From: Persephonella atlantica
GTDB lineage: Bacteria > Aquificota > Aquificia > Aquificales > Hydrogenothermaceae
Assembly: GCF_016617615.1 (NCBI RefSeq)
Contig: NZ_JAACYA010000002.1
Location: 372,001 to 436,000, forward strand
Direction of reading: 5' to 3'
Length of the DNA: 64,000 bases
The notes under the pieces were generated by a model. It was not told where the DNA came from, did no database searches, and saw only the letters and a list, made by a program, of their open reading frames with translations. Made by a program: the position numbers and the translations under genes. Below are positions 55,811 to 64,000 of the stretch, piece by piece. How positions within the stretch are numbered: the stretch's first letter is position 1; the number at the start of each line of letters is the position of its first letter.

Positions 55811-57043
55811 ATGGAAGAGAGAAAGTACCATGAATTTCCGAGAATAAAAAGGCTACCTGAATACGTTTTTGCCATTGTTAACGACCTTAAGGCAAGACTG
55901 AGAAAAGAAGGTGAAGACATTATAGATTTTGGAATGGGAAATCCAGACTTGAGGCCTGCACAGCACATTATTGATAAACTGTGTGAATCAGCAAGGAAAA
56001 AGACAACCCACAGATACTCAATGTCTCAGGGAATACCAAGGCTGAGAAAGGCAATAACAGAGTTTTATAAAAATAGATTTGGCGTTGAGCTCAATCCTGA
56101 AGAAGAAGCCATTGTAACGATAGGTTCTAAAGAAGGTTTATCTCACCTGATGCTTGCTATGCTCTCTCCTGGAGACATGGTTTTAGTTCCATCACCAAGG
56201 TATCCTATACATTACTACGCACCTGTTATAGCTGGAGCCTCTGTCCTGACAGTTCCACTTCCCCTTGAAGGCTCTGATGAGGAAAAGCAGGAGCAGTTTT
56301 TAAAGAACATTTATGAGTCATACAAAGACAGCTATCCAGAGCCAAAAGTTCTGATACTGAACTTTCCTAATAATCCAACAACAATGACAGTTGACATACA
56401 TTTTTTTAAGGAGATTGTTAAGTTTGCAAAGGAAAAAGGAATGTGGATTATACATGATTTTGCATACGCAGACCTGTGTTACGACGGATATAAAGCTCCC
56501 AGCATACTGCAGGTAGAGGGAGCAAAGGATATAGCTGTTGAGACTTACTCACTTACAAAAGGATTCTCCATGGCAGGATGGAGGGTAGGTTTTGTTTTAG
56601 GTAATCCTACTCTGATTTACAACCTGAAAAGACTGAAAAGCTACCTTGATTACGGAACATTCACTCCCATTCAGGTTGCCAGCATAATCGCTTTAGAGAG
56701 TGATTACTCTATTGTGGAAGAAGCAAGAGACACTTACGGAGAAAGATTAGAAATTTTAGTGGAAGGTCTTAACAAAGCAGGGTGGAAGGTTCAAAAGCCT
56801 AAAGCAACCATGTTCCTGTGGGCAAAAATACCAGAAGAGTTCCAGCATTTAGGCTCTATAGAGTTCAGTAAACTTCTTCTTACAGAAGCAAATGTTGCTG
56901 TCGCTCCAGGTGTAGGATTTGGTGAACATGGAGAAGGTTACGTTAGATTTGCTGTTGTTGAGAACAAAAAGAGAATAAGACAGGCCATCAGAAACATAAA
57001 AAGATTTTTCAAAAAATATAAAGGACAGGCAACAGTTAAATGA
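55811..57043 (+). CDS. PLP-dependent class I/II aminotransferase (AlaC-like)
   Basis: 410 residues from ATG at 55811, with GAGGTG just before it; the GTG 6 bases upstream lies inside that site. IIDFGMGNPDLRPAQHI (about 37-53), NFPNNPTTMTVD with the pyridoxal-binding Asn, DFAYADLCYDG, and the Schiff-base Lys in TYSLTKGFSMAGWRVGF. It resembles alanine/glutamate-pyruvate transaminases (AlaC) and related LL-diaminopimelate enzymes. Exact substrate uncertain. The stop overlaps lptB as ATGA. Confidence 0.9.
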   Translation: MEERKYHEFPRIKRLPEYVFAIVNDLKARLRKEGEDIIDFGMGNPDLRPAQHIIDKLCESARKKTTHRYSMSQGIPRLRKAITEFYKNRFGVELNPEEEAIVTIGSKEGLSHLMLAMLSPGDMVLVPSPRYPIHYYAPVIAGASVLTVPLPLEGSDEEKQEQFLKNIYESYKDSYPEPKVLILNFPNNPTTMTVDIHFFKEIVKFAKEKGMWIIHDFAYADLCYDGYKAPSILQVEGAKDIAVETYSLTKGFSMAGWRVGFVLGNPTLIYNLKRLKSYLDYGTFTPIQVASIIALESDYSIVEEARDTYGERLEILVEGLNKAGWKVQKPKATMFLWAKIPEEFQHLGSIEFSKLLLTEANVAVAPGVGFGEHGEGYVRFAVVENKKRIRQAIRNIKRFFKKYKGQATVK

Positions 57044-57774
57044 GAAAACTCTCTACACTTGAAGTGAAACATCTAAAAAAAACATATAAAGACAGGACTG
57101 TTGTTGATGATGTTTCCCTTTATGTTCAGGAAGGCGAGATAATAGGTTTATTAGGGCCAAACGGTGCAGGGAAAACAACAACATTCAGAATGCTCCTTGG
57201 CTTTATAAAACCTGACCAGGGAAACATATTCCTGAATGACGAAGACATAACTGACCTACCTGTTTATGAAAGGGCAAGGAAAGGTATATCCTTTCTCCCT
57301 CAGGAATCTTCCATATTTAGAGACCTGACTGTGTGGGAGAATATTGTTATGTTTTTGGAGTTTCAGACAGAAGACAGATCACAGATAAAAGAAAAGGCAA
57401 AATCTCTATTGGATGAGTTTGGTATATATCACCTTAAAGACCAGAAAGCTTCCACACTGTCAGGAGGAGAACGAAGAAGGCTTGAGATTGCCCGTTCACT
57501 TATAATAAATCCTTCATTTCTCCTTCTTGATGAGCCTTTTGCAGGTGTTGACCCTGTCTCTGTTCAGGATATAAATCATCTAATAAAAGAGTTAATCAAA
57601 AGGGATATAGGTATTGTTCTTACAGACCACAACGTCAGAGAAACGCTAAAGATAACAGACAGGGCTTACATTCTTGCTCATGGCAGAGTTATAGCAGAAG
57701 GAACGCCTGAAGAGATAGTAGAAGACAGAACAGTAAGGAAGATATTTTTAGGAGAAGAATTTACCCTTGCTTAA
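57040..57774 (+). CDS. lptB: LPS export ABC transporter ATP-binding protein
   Basis: 244 residues. Walker A LLGPNGAGKTTTFRMLLG (about 34-51), signature LSGGERRRLEIARSL, Walker B FLLLDEPFAGVDP and switch His in VLTDHNVRETLKI. This exact form, with FLPQESSIFRDLTV, is characteristic of LptB, which powers LPS transport with LptFG. It shares a stop-start overlap with the aminotransferase gene and overlaps the opposing lipoprotein gene by 4 bases. Confidence 0.95.
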   Translation: MRKLSTLEVKHLKKTYKDRTVVDDVSLYVQEGEIIGLLGPNGAGKTTTFRMLLGFIKPDQGNIFLNDEDITDLPVYERARKGISFLPQESSIFRDLTVWENIVMFLEFQTEDRSQIKEKAKSLLDEFGIYHLKDQKASTLSGGERRRLEIARSLIINPSFLLLDEPFAGVDPVSVQDINHLIKELIKRDIGIVLTDHNVRETLKITDRAYILAHGRVIAEGTPEEIVEDRTVRKIFLGEEFTLA

Positions 57775-58148
57775 GGGCATTTCAGCACTATAATCTTTCC
57801 TGTATACTTAACATTAAGCTGAACTTCTGGAATTTTTCGGAACATTTCCAAAATAAGAACATTTCCTCCAGTTTTTACAGCTTTATTTCTACCAATTATC
57901 TCTATTTCCTCATCAACATGGTTTTCGTATATACCCTTTTTTATTGATGGGGGAGTTATAATATCTTTCAGTAGCATCCTACATCCATACTGTTTTTCCA
58001 TTTTAAAAAGAATCTTCTCAGCGGGATCTGTAACTTCGTAAACCTTTATTCTTTCAGCCCCGGGAACAGGTTTTACCTCAGGATGATAGGCACATGAAAA
58101 ATCAAAAATAAATACTAAAAGAAAAAAAATGAGACTGATCCTGCCCAT
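57771..58148 (-). CDS. Small lipoprotein, RcsF/DUF4156-like
   Basis: 125 residues from ATG at 58148, where GGAGG precedes by 4-5 bases; a GTG four codons upstream overlaps it. A signal peptide ends in DFSC, a lipobox with Cys 19. The mature part (ERIKVYEVTDPAEKILF, YGCRMLLKDII, GRNKAVKTGGNVLILEMF) resembles the small RcsF/DUF4156 fold in which a RNxAxxxGGN segment is typical. The match is by eye; role unknown. Confidence 0.6.
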   Translation of the reverse strand: MGRISLIFFLLVFIFDFSCAYHPEVKPVPGAERIKVYEVTDPAEKILFKMEKQYGCRMLLKDIITPPSIKKGIYENHVDEEIEIIGRNKAVKTGGNVLILEMFRKIPEVQLNVKYTGKIIVLKCP

Positions 58149-58252
58149 CCAAACCTCCACCCCAATATTTTGAACTATAATGATTATAATACAGTAATTT
58201 TTATAAATTTTATGATTTTTGTAATAAATAAAAAACTGTAAATAAACCGAGA

Positions 58253-58603
58253 CTACATTTCCTCTTCTTTATGATACTCAAATATTACTTCTATAATGAG
58301 CATAACAATGGAAATAACGTTTGCCACTGCAGCACCAATGGCAAGTCCAATTGCAAGGGGTACGTGGGTCTCCATAAAGTAAAGAATGGTTGCAGGTATG
58401 AGGTGGAGGTCAGCAACAAGGGCTGTTGCCAGAAGCTCTGCTGCAAGTATCTTTTTTGCTCCGAACTTTAGAACAGTTGCAAGAAGATTAACACCTATTG
58501 CTATAACAAGCTGATAGGGGTCGTGACTGAATATAAAACCTACATTACTGGTAAGAGCCAAAAATATAAAAAAATCAGACCATACCTTTCCCCAGTTAAT
58601 CAT
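58253..58603 (-). CDS. Small membrane protein downstream of the K+ channel gene
   Basis: 116 residues with about four short helices (about 8-25, 30-48, 55-75, 85-110) and an acidic tail. LALTSNVGFIFSHDPYQLVI and VANVISIVMLIIEVIF are seen. I recall a DUF6394-like group of this size, but cannot confirm. Its start overlaps the channel gene stop by 4 bases, so a partner or accessory role is likely. Confidence 0.65.
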   Translation of the reverse strand: MINWGKVWSDFFIFLALTSNVGFIFSHDPYQLVIAIGVNLLATVLKFGAKKILAAELLATALVADLHLIPATILYFMETHVPLAIGLAIGAAVANVISIVMLIIEVIFEYHKEEEM

Positions 58604-59760
58604 ACCGTTTCAACCTCTTCTATTTTGTGATGTTTAAAAAACTCCTCTGCCCTTCTTAATGCTTTGGGATGTCCTAACACAATTAACGAATCCCCTTTCT
58701 TTATTTCTGTTTCTCCAGATGGAGCTATCTTCATCTTTCCATCAGCTCTAATGATTGCTACTACTGTTGCACCTGTTTCCTGTCTCATCTTTATATCTTT
58801 CAGTTTTTTTCCTACAAGGTCTGAATCTTCCCCTATGCTGATTTCTATTATATCAATGTCCGTCCTTTCACCATAAGCAATCTTCTCTAAAAATCCAGAC
58901 AGCACAGGAGAAGGAGGATGTAAAACAAAAGAGGTCATTCTCCTTCCTACCGATACATCTGGAACAATAACTTCGTTTGCTCCAAGGAGTTTCATCTTTT
59001 CAGCTGCTCCTTCAGTAGTAGCTGTGGCAAAAACCATAAAACTATCTTTGTCAGGTCTTATAAGTCTTGCTGTTACAATAACAGATAAATCCTGTGTATT
59101 GTCTTCAAAAGCTGTGATAACTCCCTTTGCCTGCTCTATTCCTACTCCAAGGAGAACGCTCCTTTTATGGGGTTCGTCTATAACGTAATACTCAACACCA
59201 AACTCTCTGATTTCCTTTTCAAGAGAAGCATCAGGTTCGATGAGAACATACTTTATTCCTCTTCTTTTTAGATTTTTCATCAGCTCTTTAGTTATCCCAT
59301 TAAACCTACATATGATGTAATGTCCTTTCAGTTTTTCCATAGCTTTATACATCCTCCAGTATCTGTATATTTCGTCTATATTGCTGTTCATAAACACATT
59401 AACTGTTGTAACAAGACCATACATATAAACAAATGGTATAGCCACAATAATAAATATGGTGGCAAAAAATCTGTTAAGCATAAGATGCTGTGGGTCTGTC
59501 TGATAGCCTTCGGTATACCCAACTGTAGAGAATGTTATAACTGTGTGGAAAAAGTAGTTAAGAACGCTTTCTCCATCGCTTCTGTTGTTCAGAATCATCA
59601 GTATGAGTACACCCATTGTTGTGAAAAATATAACTGTCATAAGGGGATACCGGAGCTGAAACAGTATGTCGTAAAACTTCTCTTCGTAAATGGCTCTATA
59701 GTTTTTGGGTCTTACGTTACCATAATGCTTTTTCTTTTTCTTTCTTTTTTTCAATTTCAA
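58600..59760 (-). CDS. Potassium channel with RCK (TrkA-N/TrkA-C) domains
   Basis: 386 residues. Two helices (about 40-60 and 95-125) flank a pore with filter TVGYTEGY (about 76-83). A RCK_N domain (about 145-265) starts HYIICRFNGITKELMKNLK (the usual GxGxxG is altered to RFNG), and a RCK_C domain (about 295-380) has LVGKKLKDIKMRQETGATVVAI. It conducts K+ with ligand gating by a nucleotide or ion. The end overlaps the small membrane protein. Confidence 0.9.
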   Translation of the reverse strand: MKLKKRKKKKKHYGNVRPKNYRAIYEEKFYDILFQLRYPLMTVIFFTTMGVLILMILNNRSDGESVLNYFFHTVITFSTVGYTEGYQTDPQHLMLNRFFATIFIIVAIPFVYMYGLVTTVNVFMNSNIDEIYRYWRMYKAMEKLKGHYIICRFNGITKELMKNLKRRGIKYVLIEPDASLEKEIREFGVEYYVIDEPHKRSVLLGVGIEQAKGVITAFEDNTQDLSVIVTARLIRPDKDSFMVFATATTEGAAEKMKLLGANEVIVPDVSVGRRMTSFVLHPPSPVLSGFLEKIAYGERTDIDIIEISIGEDSDLVGKKLKDIKMRQETGATVVAIIRADGKMKIAPSGETEIKKGDSLIVLGHPKALRRAEEFFKHHKIEEVETV

Positions 59761-59762
59761 AC

Positions 59763-60395
59763 CTAAAAGTTCTCAAGGAGTTTCTCTAAGTGGCTTTCTC
59801 TGCCTGTACTTTTACCTAAAATTCTTTTAATGTATTTTCCCAATATATCAAATTCTATATTAACAGAATCTCCTGCCTTCTTAAAAGTAAGATTTGTACT
59901 GTGTAGTGTGTGGGGAATCACATTAATGGAAACTCTGTTTTTATCTATGCTGTTAATTGTAAGGCTTATGCCATCTATAGCTATGGAGCCTTTTTCCACA
60001 ATAAGGTCTGTAAACTGGGGAGGAAAACTGATAATAAACTCCGTATGTTCACCTTTTGGAGTGATTCTCTCAACTATGCCCACAGTATCAACATGCCCCT
60101 GAACGATATGTCCGCCAAGTCTATCTGAAATCTTTAAAGCCCTTTCCAAATTAACCTTGTCCCCTACAGCTAAAAATTTCAGATTAGACCTGTCTAAACT
60201 TTCCTGTGAAACGTCAAAAAATATAGTATCTCCCTTTACTGCTGTTACCGTTAGACAAACACCGTTTACAGAGATACTGTCCCCTATATTTGTGTCTTCT
60301 GTAACTATATATGCATTTATCCCTATCTCTTTTCCGCCAGAGACAGGTTTTACAGATTTTACTGTTCCCACTTCTTCTATCAGCCCTGTAAACAT
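59763..60395 (-). CDS. ribE: Riboflavin synthase subunit alpha
   Basis: 210 residues. Two lumazine-binding domains: MFTGLIEEVGTVKSV and GDSISVNGVCLTVTAV at about 1-90, then GHIVQGHVDTVGIVERIT and VEKGSIAIDGISLTI at about 95-185. It dismutates two lumazines to riboflavin. It ends 2 bases before the K+ channel start and follows the transglycosylase by 3 bases; no riboswitch is seen. Confidence 0.96.
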   Translation of the reverse strand: MFTGLIEEVGTVKSVKPVSGGKEIGINAYIVTEDTNIGDSISVNGVCLTVTAVKGDTIFFDVSQESLDRSNLKFLAVGDKVNLERALKISDRLGGHIVQGHVDTVGIVERITPKGEHTEFIISFPPQFTDLIVEKGSIAIDGISLTINSIDKNRVSINVIPHTLHSTNLTFKKAGDSVNIEFDILGKYIKRILGKSTGRESHLEKLLENF

Positions 60396-60398
60396 CTC

Positions 60399-62159
60399 TT
60401 ACCTCTTGTAAATCTGATTATACACTTTCAGGTTAAGGTACACATATTTAACATAATACCTTGTTTCTCTGTAGGGTATCATCTCAATAAATTCTTCTAT
60501 ATTTTTTATTCTGTTTTGCTTCAAAACTTTGTTTATACACCCGGGACCACAGTTATAGGCTCCAAAAGTATAAAAAAGATTTCCGTTAAACTTTTTCAGC
60601 AGATAGTTTATGTACCACTTTCCAAACTGGATATTTTTCTCAATACTAAACAGGTCTGTCACATCAAAATCTCCATCTTCTATTTTATTGGCTATCCATC
60701 TGCTGGTAGGAGGTATTATCTGCATCAGTCCAACAGCATTAGAAAATGACACGGCATATGGGTCAAAGAAACTCTCCCTTCTCATCACTGCGTAAATGAT
60801 GTTTTCAGTGGCTAAATCTTTAAACGGTTTAGGATAAGAAAGTATAGATGCCACCTTTTTTGATGAGAAATATTTTGCTGTTAGCTCTGGCATAACTGTG
60901 CTTATCTGTCTTATCTTTCCCCTTTTTACAGCATATTTTCCCTCTATGTATGCATATCTGTAATCTATCTTTTTCAGCATTTTTATCATTTCTGATACTT
61001 TATCTTTTTCATAAGGGTCTTCCTCCTTTTTCACAAACACAGCTAATCTTCCTAACTTTTCCCTTGCCCTTACAGGATAAAAGCTGTTCTCTTTTATTGA
61101 TGCCGCTCTTTTCAGATAGTAAAGAGCTTTCTTCCTGTCAAACTGCTTACAACTCAGGTAAAGCCAGTAATAAATCCTTCCTTTATCTGTAAAAAGTCTG
61201 ATATTTTTTTCAAGAAAAACTGCTGCCTTTTTAAATTTTTTCTGCGCGTAGTTATAAAGAAATTCATACCATACTCTGTCTGAGTAATAGGGGGAGTTTT
61301 TGGGTATAAAGAGGGAGTAATAATGGAAATCTTCTGTCTTTTTCAGATAAAATGCCCTTTTCATCATAAAGTGGGCAGCCTCAGTTAGTTTTTTACTTCC
61401 TGTTTCTTTAACTATCTGAAACAGTGCAGATTGAAGCTGATATGGGGGATTTAGTCTTAAAATAGTGTAGGCAGTATCTCCCTGTTTTTTCTTAGAAACC
61501 TTCATCAAGTAATAAAACGCTCTGTCAAAATCTCTCAGATTTGCGTATATGACGCTAAGATACACGTATCTTTTCTGTCCATTTTTTATGTGTTTTATAA
61601 CTTTCAGGGCTTTTTTAAACATCCTTTTTCTTATAAGGGTATCAGTAGCTTTGAATATCTCTTTTTCAGAAAGCTTTTCTATATTTTCCATAAGAACAGG
61701 AAAACCATAATATCTGTCAAAGCAAAAATCAATCACAAATCTTTTTAGTAGCTGAGTATATTGTTTGTGTCCTGTTTTTTTGTAAATCTGGAGCTTCAGA
61801 TAGTGATAAAAAGGTCTGTCATCTGTGAAGAGGGCTGTTTCATCAACATTATCTATATGTTTTAATGCTTTTTGTAAATCTGAATATCTGTAAATAGATG
61901 CAAGAAACAGATTTATGTAGCTATACACAGCTGTATCCTTGAGCTTTCTTAAATCTATTTGTGAAACTGTCCCTTTTATCTGATACTCAGAAATCATCCC
62001 AAAATAAACGGCATACGGATACAGGGGACTTTCTTTATCCACACTGCTGAAACATTTATAAGCTGACAGGAACTTCTCCTGTTCAAACAGCCTGTAGCAT
62101 TCTTCAAAGGCTAAAGACAGATAAAAAAATGACAGAAATACTATAAAAACTTTGCTCAT
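60399..62159 (-). CDS. Soluble lytic transglycosylase (SLT)
   Basis: 586 residues. Signal peptide (about 1-16), a long helical superhelix as in Slt70, and a C-terminal SLT domain (about 445-586): IIYAVMRRESFFDPYAVSFS holds the catalytic Glu, NAVGLMQIIPPTSRWIA and YTFGAYNCGPG follow, and ETRYYVKYVYLNL ends it. It cleaves peptidoglycan glycan strands in the periplasm. The start overlaps the histidine kinase by 4 bases. Confidence 0.92.
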   Translation of the reverse strand: MSKVFIVFLSFFYLSLAFEECYRLFEQEKFLSAYKCFSSVDKESPLYPYAVYFGMISEYQIKGTVSQIDLRKLKDTAVYSYINLFLASIYRYSDLQKALKHIDNVDETALFTDDRPFYHYLKLQIYKKTGHKQYTQLLKRFVIDFCFDRYYGFPVLMENIEKLSEKEIFKATDTLIRKRMFKKALKVIKHIKNGQKRYVYLSVIYANLRDFDRAFYYLMKVSKKKQGDTAYTILRLNPPYQLQSALFQIVKETGSKKLTEAAHFMMKRAFYLKKTEDFHYYSLFIPKNSPYYSDRVWYEFLYNYAQKKFKKAAVFLEKNIRLFTDKGRIYYWLYLSCKQFDRKKALYYLKRAASIKENSFYPVRAREKLGRLAVFVKKEEDPYEKDKVSEMIKMLKKIDYRYAYIEGKYAVKRGKIRQISTVMPELTAKYFSSKKVASILSYPKPFKDLATENIIYAVMRRESFFDPYAVSFSNAVGLMQIIPPTSRWIANKIEDGDFDVTDLFSIEKNIQFGKWYINYLLKKFNGNLFYTFGAYNCGPGCINKVLKQNRIKNIEEFIEMIPYRETRYYVKYVYLNLKVYNQIYKR

Positions 62160-63754
62160 CTTATCTTAAGATCAATAATAAATTTAGTCCCCTTTCCTTC
62201 TTCCGTTTCCATACTTATAGCTCCACCGTGACTGAAGACTATCTTATACACCATAGGAAGTCCCAGACCTGTTCCTTTTGTTTTTGTTGTAAAAAAAGGC
62301 TGAAATATTCTATCCCTGTTTTCTTCGGAAATTCCAGTTCCATTATCTTCAACTGTAAGCCTTGCTACAGTGTGTTCCCTTGTTTTGATATATTTTGTTT
62401 CCACCTTTATGTATCTATCTTTTTCGTCTTTTTCCCTCAAAGCATCAATACTGTTTAAAATCAGATTGAATATAACCTGTTTCATAAGATTTCTATCAAA
62501 GAAAAATGGAGGAAGGCTCCTATCAAAATGGAGAATAAGTTTTATATTTTCATCTTCCATATCTGGTTTGAGCAGTATTACAGCCTTTTCCACTTCACTA
62601 TTAAAATCTCCTATCTCAAACTTCGGCTCTATAAGTTTTGAAAAGTTCAGAAAAGACACAGTCATCCTATTTAGCCTGTTTACTTCATCTGTTATAACAC
62701 CTGAAAATTCCTTCACAAGCTCGTTATCAATGTTTTCCTTTAGATAGCTGGCAGCATTACCTATTGCATACAGGGCATTTTTTACCTCGTGGGCAATTTT
62801 TGCACTCATCTCTCCCATTGTAGCCATACAGTTTAGAGTTTCCCTTTCTCTGTGGGCTTCATCTAACTTTCTCAAATATTCCTTCAGGGAAGCAACCATC
62901 ATATAGAAGGAGTAATTCAGCTGACTGATTTCATCTCCAGACAGCTCACTGAACTTCTCACAGGATGGACATTCTTTGAGAGACAGTTCTCCCATTTCTA
63001 TCAGTATCCTGTCTGGATTGTCTCCAACAAGCCAGCACTGGTCTGCCACATTTTTTATACAGCTTTTATCTTCCTTTCCTATGGTCTCAACAGGACTTAT
63101 ATCAAGCTCTGAGCTGTCTATATAGGTTGATGTTATGCTCATAATTTTGTTTTTTAGATTTATCAGAGGCTGGGACATGTAACCTGATATAACAAACACA
63201 CCGGCAAATGATACAAGGATTACAAGGACAGCTATTGCCATTGTCTGTACTACTATTTTCAGTATCTCCCTGTCTATAGAGAACTTCAGAAGATTAAGAT
63301 CATAGCTGGCAACAACATAACCCACACTGTCTCTATCCACCTTTACAGGATAGTACAATGTGAGGATATTCCTGTTTTTTTCTGTAAAAGGTATGTTTCT
63401 GAACTTTTTCAGCAGTTTTTTATTTATAAATCCTAAATTTGATATGTCTGTGTTTCCTATAATCCTACCGTCGGTATCTAAAACAGACACATAAAACACA
63501 GAAGGAAGACCGTCAATCTTTTTTACCATCTCATCTATCTTTTCTAAATTTCTGAGAACAAAGCTGTCTTTGTAGCTCTCCACTATATTTTTAATGTTTT
63601 CCACGGTGTTCTGTTTTTTCTCTTTGAGGAGCTTCTGCTCAAAACTAAGTGCTGTAAACAGTATTGCCCCAAGAAGAACAAACAGTATATAAATAGATGT
63701 TGCAAGGGCAACCTTCCATCTTATAGAAAGTTTCTTAAAATAATCCAGCGTCAT
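62156..63754 (-). CDS. Membrane sensor histidine kinase with a Cys-cluster linker
   Basis: 532 residues. Helices at about 17-35 and 170-190 bracket a periplasmic sensor (about 36-165). After the HAMP-like region, residues about 233-272 carry four Cys, SCIKNVADQCWL and LKECPSCEKFSEL, that may bind metal or an Fe-S cluster. A DHp helix with phospho-acceptor His in AKIAHEVKNALYAIGNA and ATPase boxes N (VIFNLILNSIDAL) and G (VEDNGTGISEENR, TGLGLPMVY) follow. It is 3 bases from a PhnD-like binding-protein gene. No response regulator is seen nearby. Confidence 0.93.
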   Translation of the reverse strand: MTLDYFKKLSIRWKVALATSIYILFVLLGAILFTALSFEQKLLKEKKQNTVENIKNIVESYKDSFVLRNLEKIDEMVKKIDGLPSVFYVSVLDTDGRIIGNTDISNLGFINKKLLKKFRNIPFTEKNRNILTLYYPVKVDRDSVGYVVASYDLNLLKFSIDREILKIVVQTMAIAVLVILVSFAGVFVISGYMSQPLINLKNKIMSITSTYIDSSELDISPVETIGKEDKSCIKNVADQCWLVGDNPDRILIEMGELSLKECPSCEKFSELSGDEISQLNYSFYMMVASLKEYLRKLDEAHRERETLNCMATMGEMSAKIAHEVKNALYAIGNAASYLKENIDNELVKEFSGVITDEVNRLNRMTVSFLNFSKLIEPKFEIGDFNSEVEKAVILLKPDMEDENIKLILHFDRSLPPFFFDRNLMKQVIFNLILNSIDALREKDEKDRYIKVETKYIKTREHTVARLTVEDNGTGISEENRDRIFQPFFTTKTKGTGLGLPMVYKIVFSHGGAISMETEEGKGTKFIIDLKIR

Positions 63755-63757
63755 CTC

Positions 63758-64000
63758 TCACTGAAGAAGGGGATACTGGGATAGTATGTTATTATAATCT
63801 TTAACAATACTGAACATACTTCTGTCAGGCTTTTCAAAACCATCAATCCCTATCTGCCTCAAAACTTCCCTGTCCTTTAGAGAATACAGTATGTCTGTTA
63901 TCTTTTTTCGCAAATTTTCAGGCAGATCTCCGTGAACAGCAACCACATAACGGGGAACATATGGAGACTTTGCTATTATCTTTATCCCTTTTCCTAAAAA
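63758..64000 (-). CDS. PhnD-like periplasmic binding protein, partial (N-terminus beyond window)
   Basis: Only the last 80 residues are present. IIAKSPYVPRYVVAVHGDLP and LREITDILYSLKD-like pattern (here KKITDILYSLKDREVLRQIG) match the C-terminal end of PhnD/phosphonate-type substrate-binding proteins. These can act as ABC-transporter binding proteins or as sensor partners of kinases. It precedes the histidine kinase by 3 bases in the same direction, suggesting a sensing role. The true start lies beyond the right edge. Confidence 0.75.
   Translation of the reverse strand, partial: FLGKGIKIIAKSPYVPRYVVAVHGDLPENLRKKITDILYSLKDREVLRQIGIDGFEKPDRSMFSIVKDYNNILSQYPLLQ

Noticed and set aside
59729-59760. 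A low-complexity run of CTTT repeats
   Set aside because: It is the coding sequence of the Lys-rich N-terminus of the K+ channel (KLKKRKKKKK).
59763-60395. An FMN riboswitch for ribE
   Set aside because: Only 3 bases separate it from the upstream gene and no RFN-type sequence is seen.

Overview
This is an A+T-rich (roughly 37% GC by eye), very compact bacterial chromosome segment with an outer membrane (Omp85, TonB receptor, LptB, lipoproteins), Tat export, c-di-GMP signalling and a respiratory heme-copper enzyme. Biosynthetic genes are scattered singly (hisA, hisD, purL, pyrE, thiD, accD, ribE, mobA and mobB all apart), thymidylate is made by ThyX, and a DUF505-type protein is present. Together these suggest a thermophilic Aquificota, most likely Hydrogenothermaceae (Persephonella or Sulfurihydrogenibium relatives). 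That placement is inference from gene content, not a database match. No insertion sequence, prophage, CRISPR array or rRNA was seen, and no gap between genes exceeds about 160 bases.

Layout. 1-9241: partial YceD, a secreted protein, dcd, then a leftward run EAL-HDOD/thyX/ubiB-like/hisA/ridA, and a rightward macro-domain/Mrr-like/M16-peptidase operon. 9287-16687: tRNA-Arg(CCT), then a leftward block of flavin reductase-like, Fur, mobA, TonB receptor, small periplasmic protein and GGDEF-EAL, preceded by a PAS-GGDEF gene. 16739-28576: tatC/tatA, Omp85, thiD-comF-ugd, an AI-2E-type exporter behind tRNA-Ser(GCT), uppP, comM and a CsgG-like fusion lipoprotein. 28706-37738: YyaL, CcsA-like, pyrE, nitrilase, a lipoprotein, the DUF505-like protein with a near-consensus promoter, and purL. 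37743-40699: an operon for an unusual heme-copper oxidoreductase. 40729-45424: methyltransferase, M28 peptidase, GGDEF membrane protein, RNase Z-like protein and two small membrane or secreted proteins. 45482-51165: a dnaJ-hspR-unknown-prmA-deoC-ligA operon behind a HAIR-like operator. 51175-57774: hisD, then pgeF-accD-mobB-acyP-LysM/M23-aminotransferase-lptB. 57771-64000: an RcsF-like lipoprotein, K+ channel with small partner, ribE, lytic transglycosylase, histidine kinase and a partial PhnD-like binding protein.

Most notable. The heme-copper operon at 37868-40699 is not an ordinary oxidase. Subunit I has Asp where oxygen reductases have a CuB His, and lacks the active-site Tyr in that helix. 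Subunit II has lost most CuA ligands. A perfect FNR/NNR-type inverted repeat lies upstream, centred 29.5 bases before a TATACT -10 box, which matches class II activation at about -41.5. These lines together point to an NO-reductase-like enzyme under anaerobic or NO control. Other leads are a HAIR-like HspR operator overlapping the dnaJ promoter, a TonB receptor/periplasmic protein/GGDEF-EAL cassette, a histidine kinase with a Cys cluster beside a PhnD-like binding protein, a long ThyX with a changed RHR motif, and a membrane-anchored degenerate Mrr-like protein next to a macro domain.
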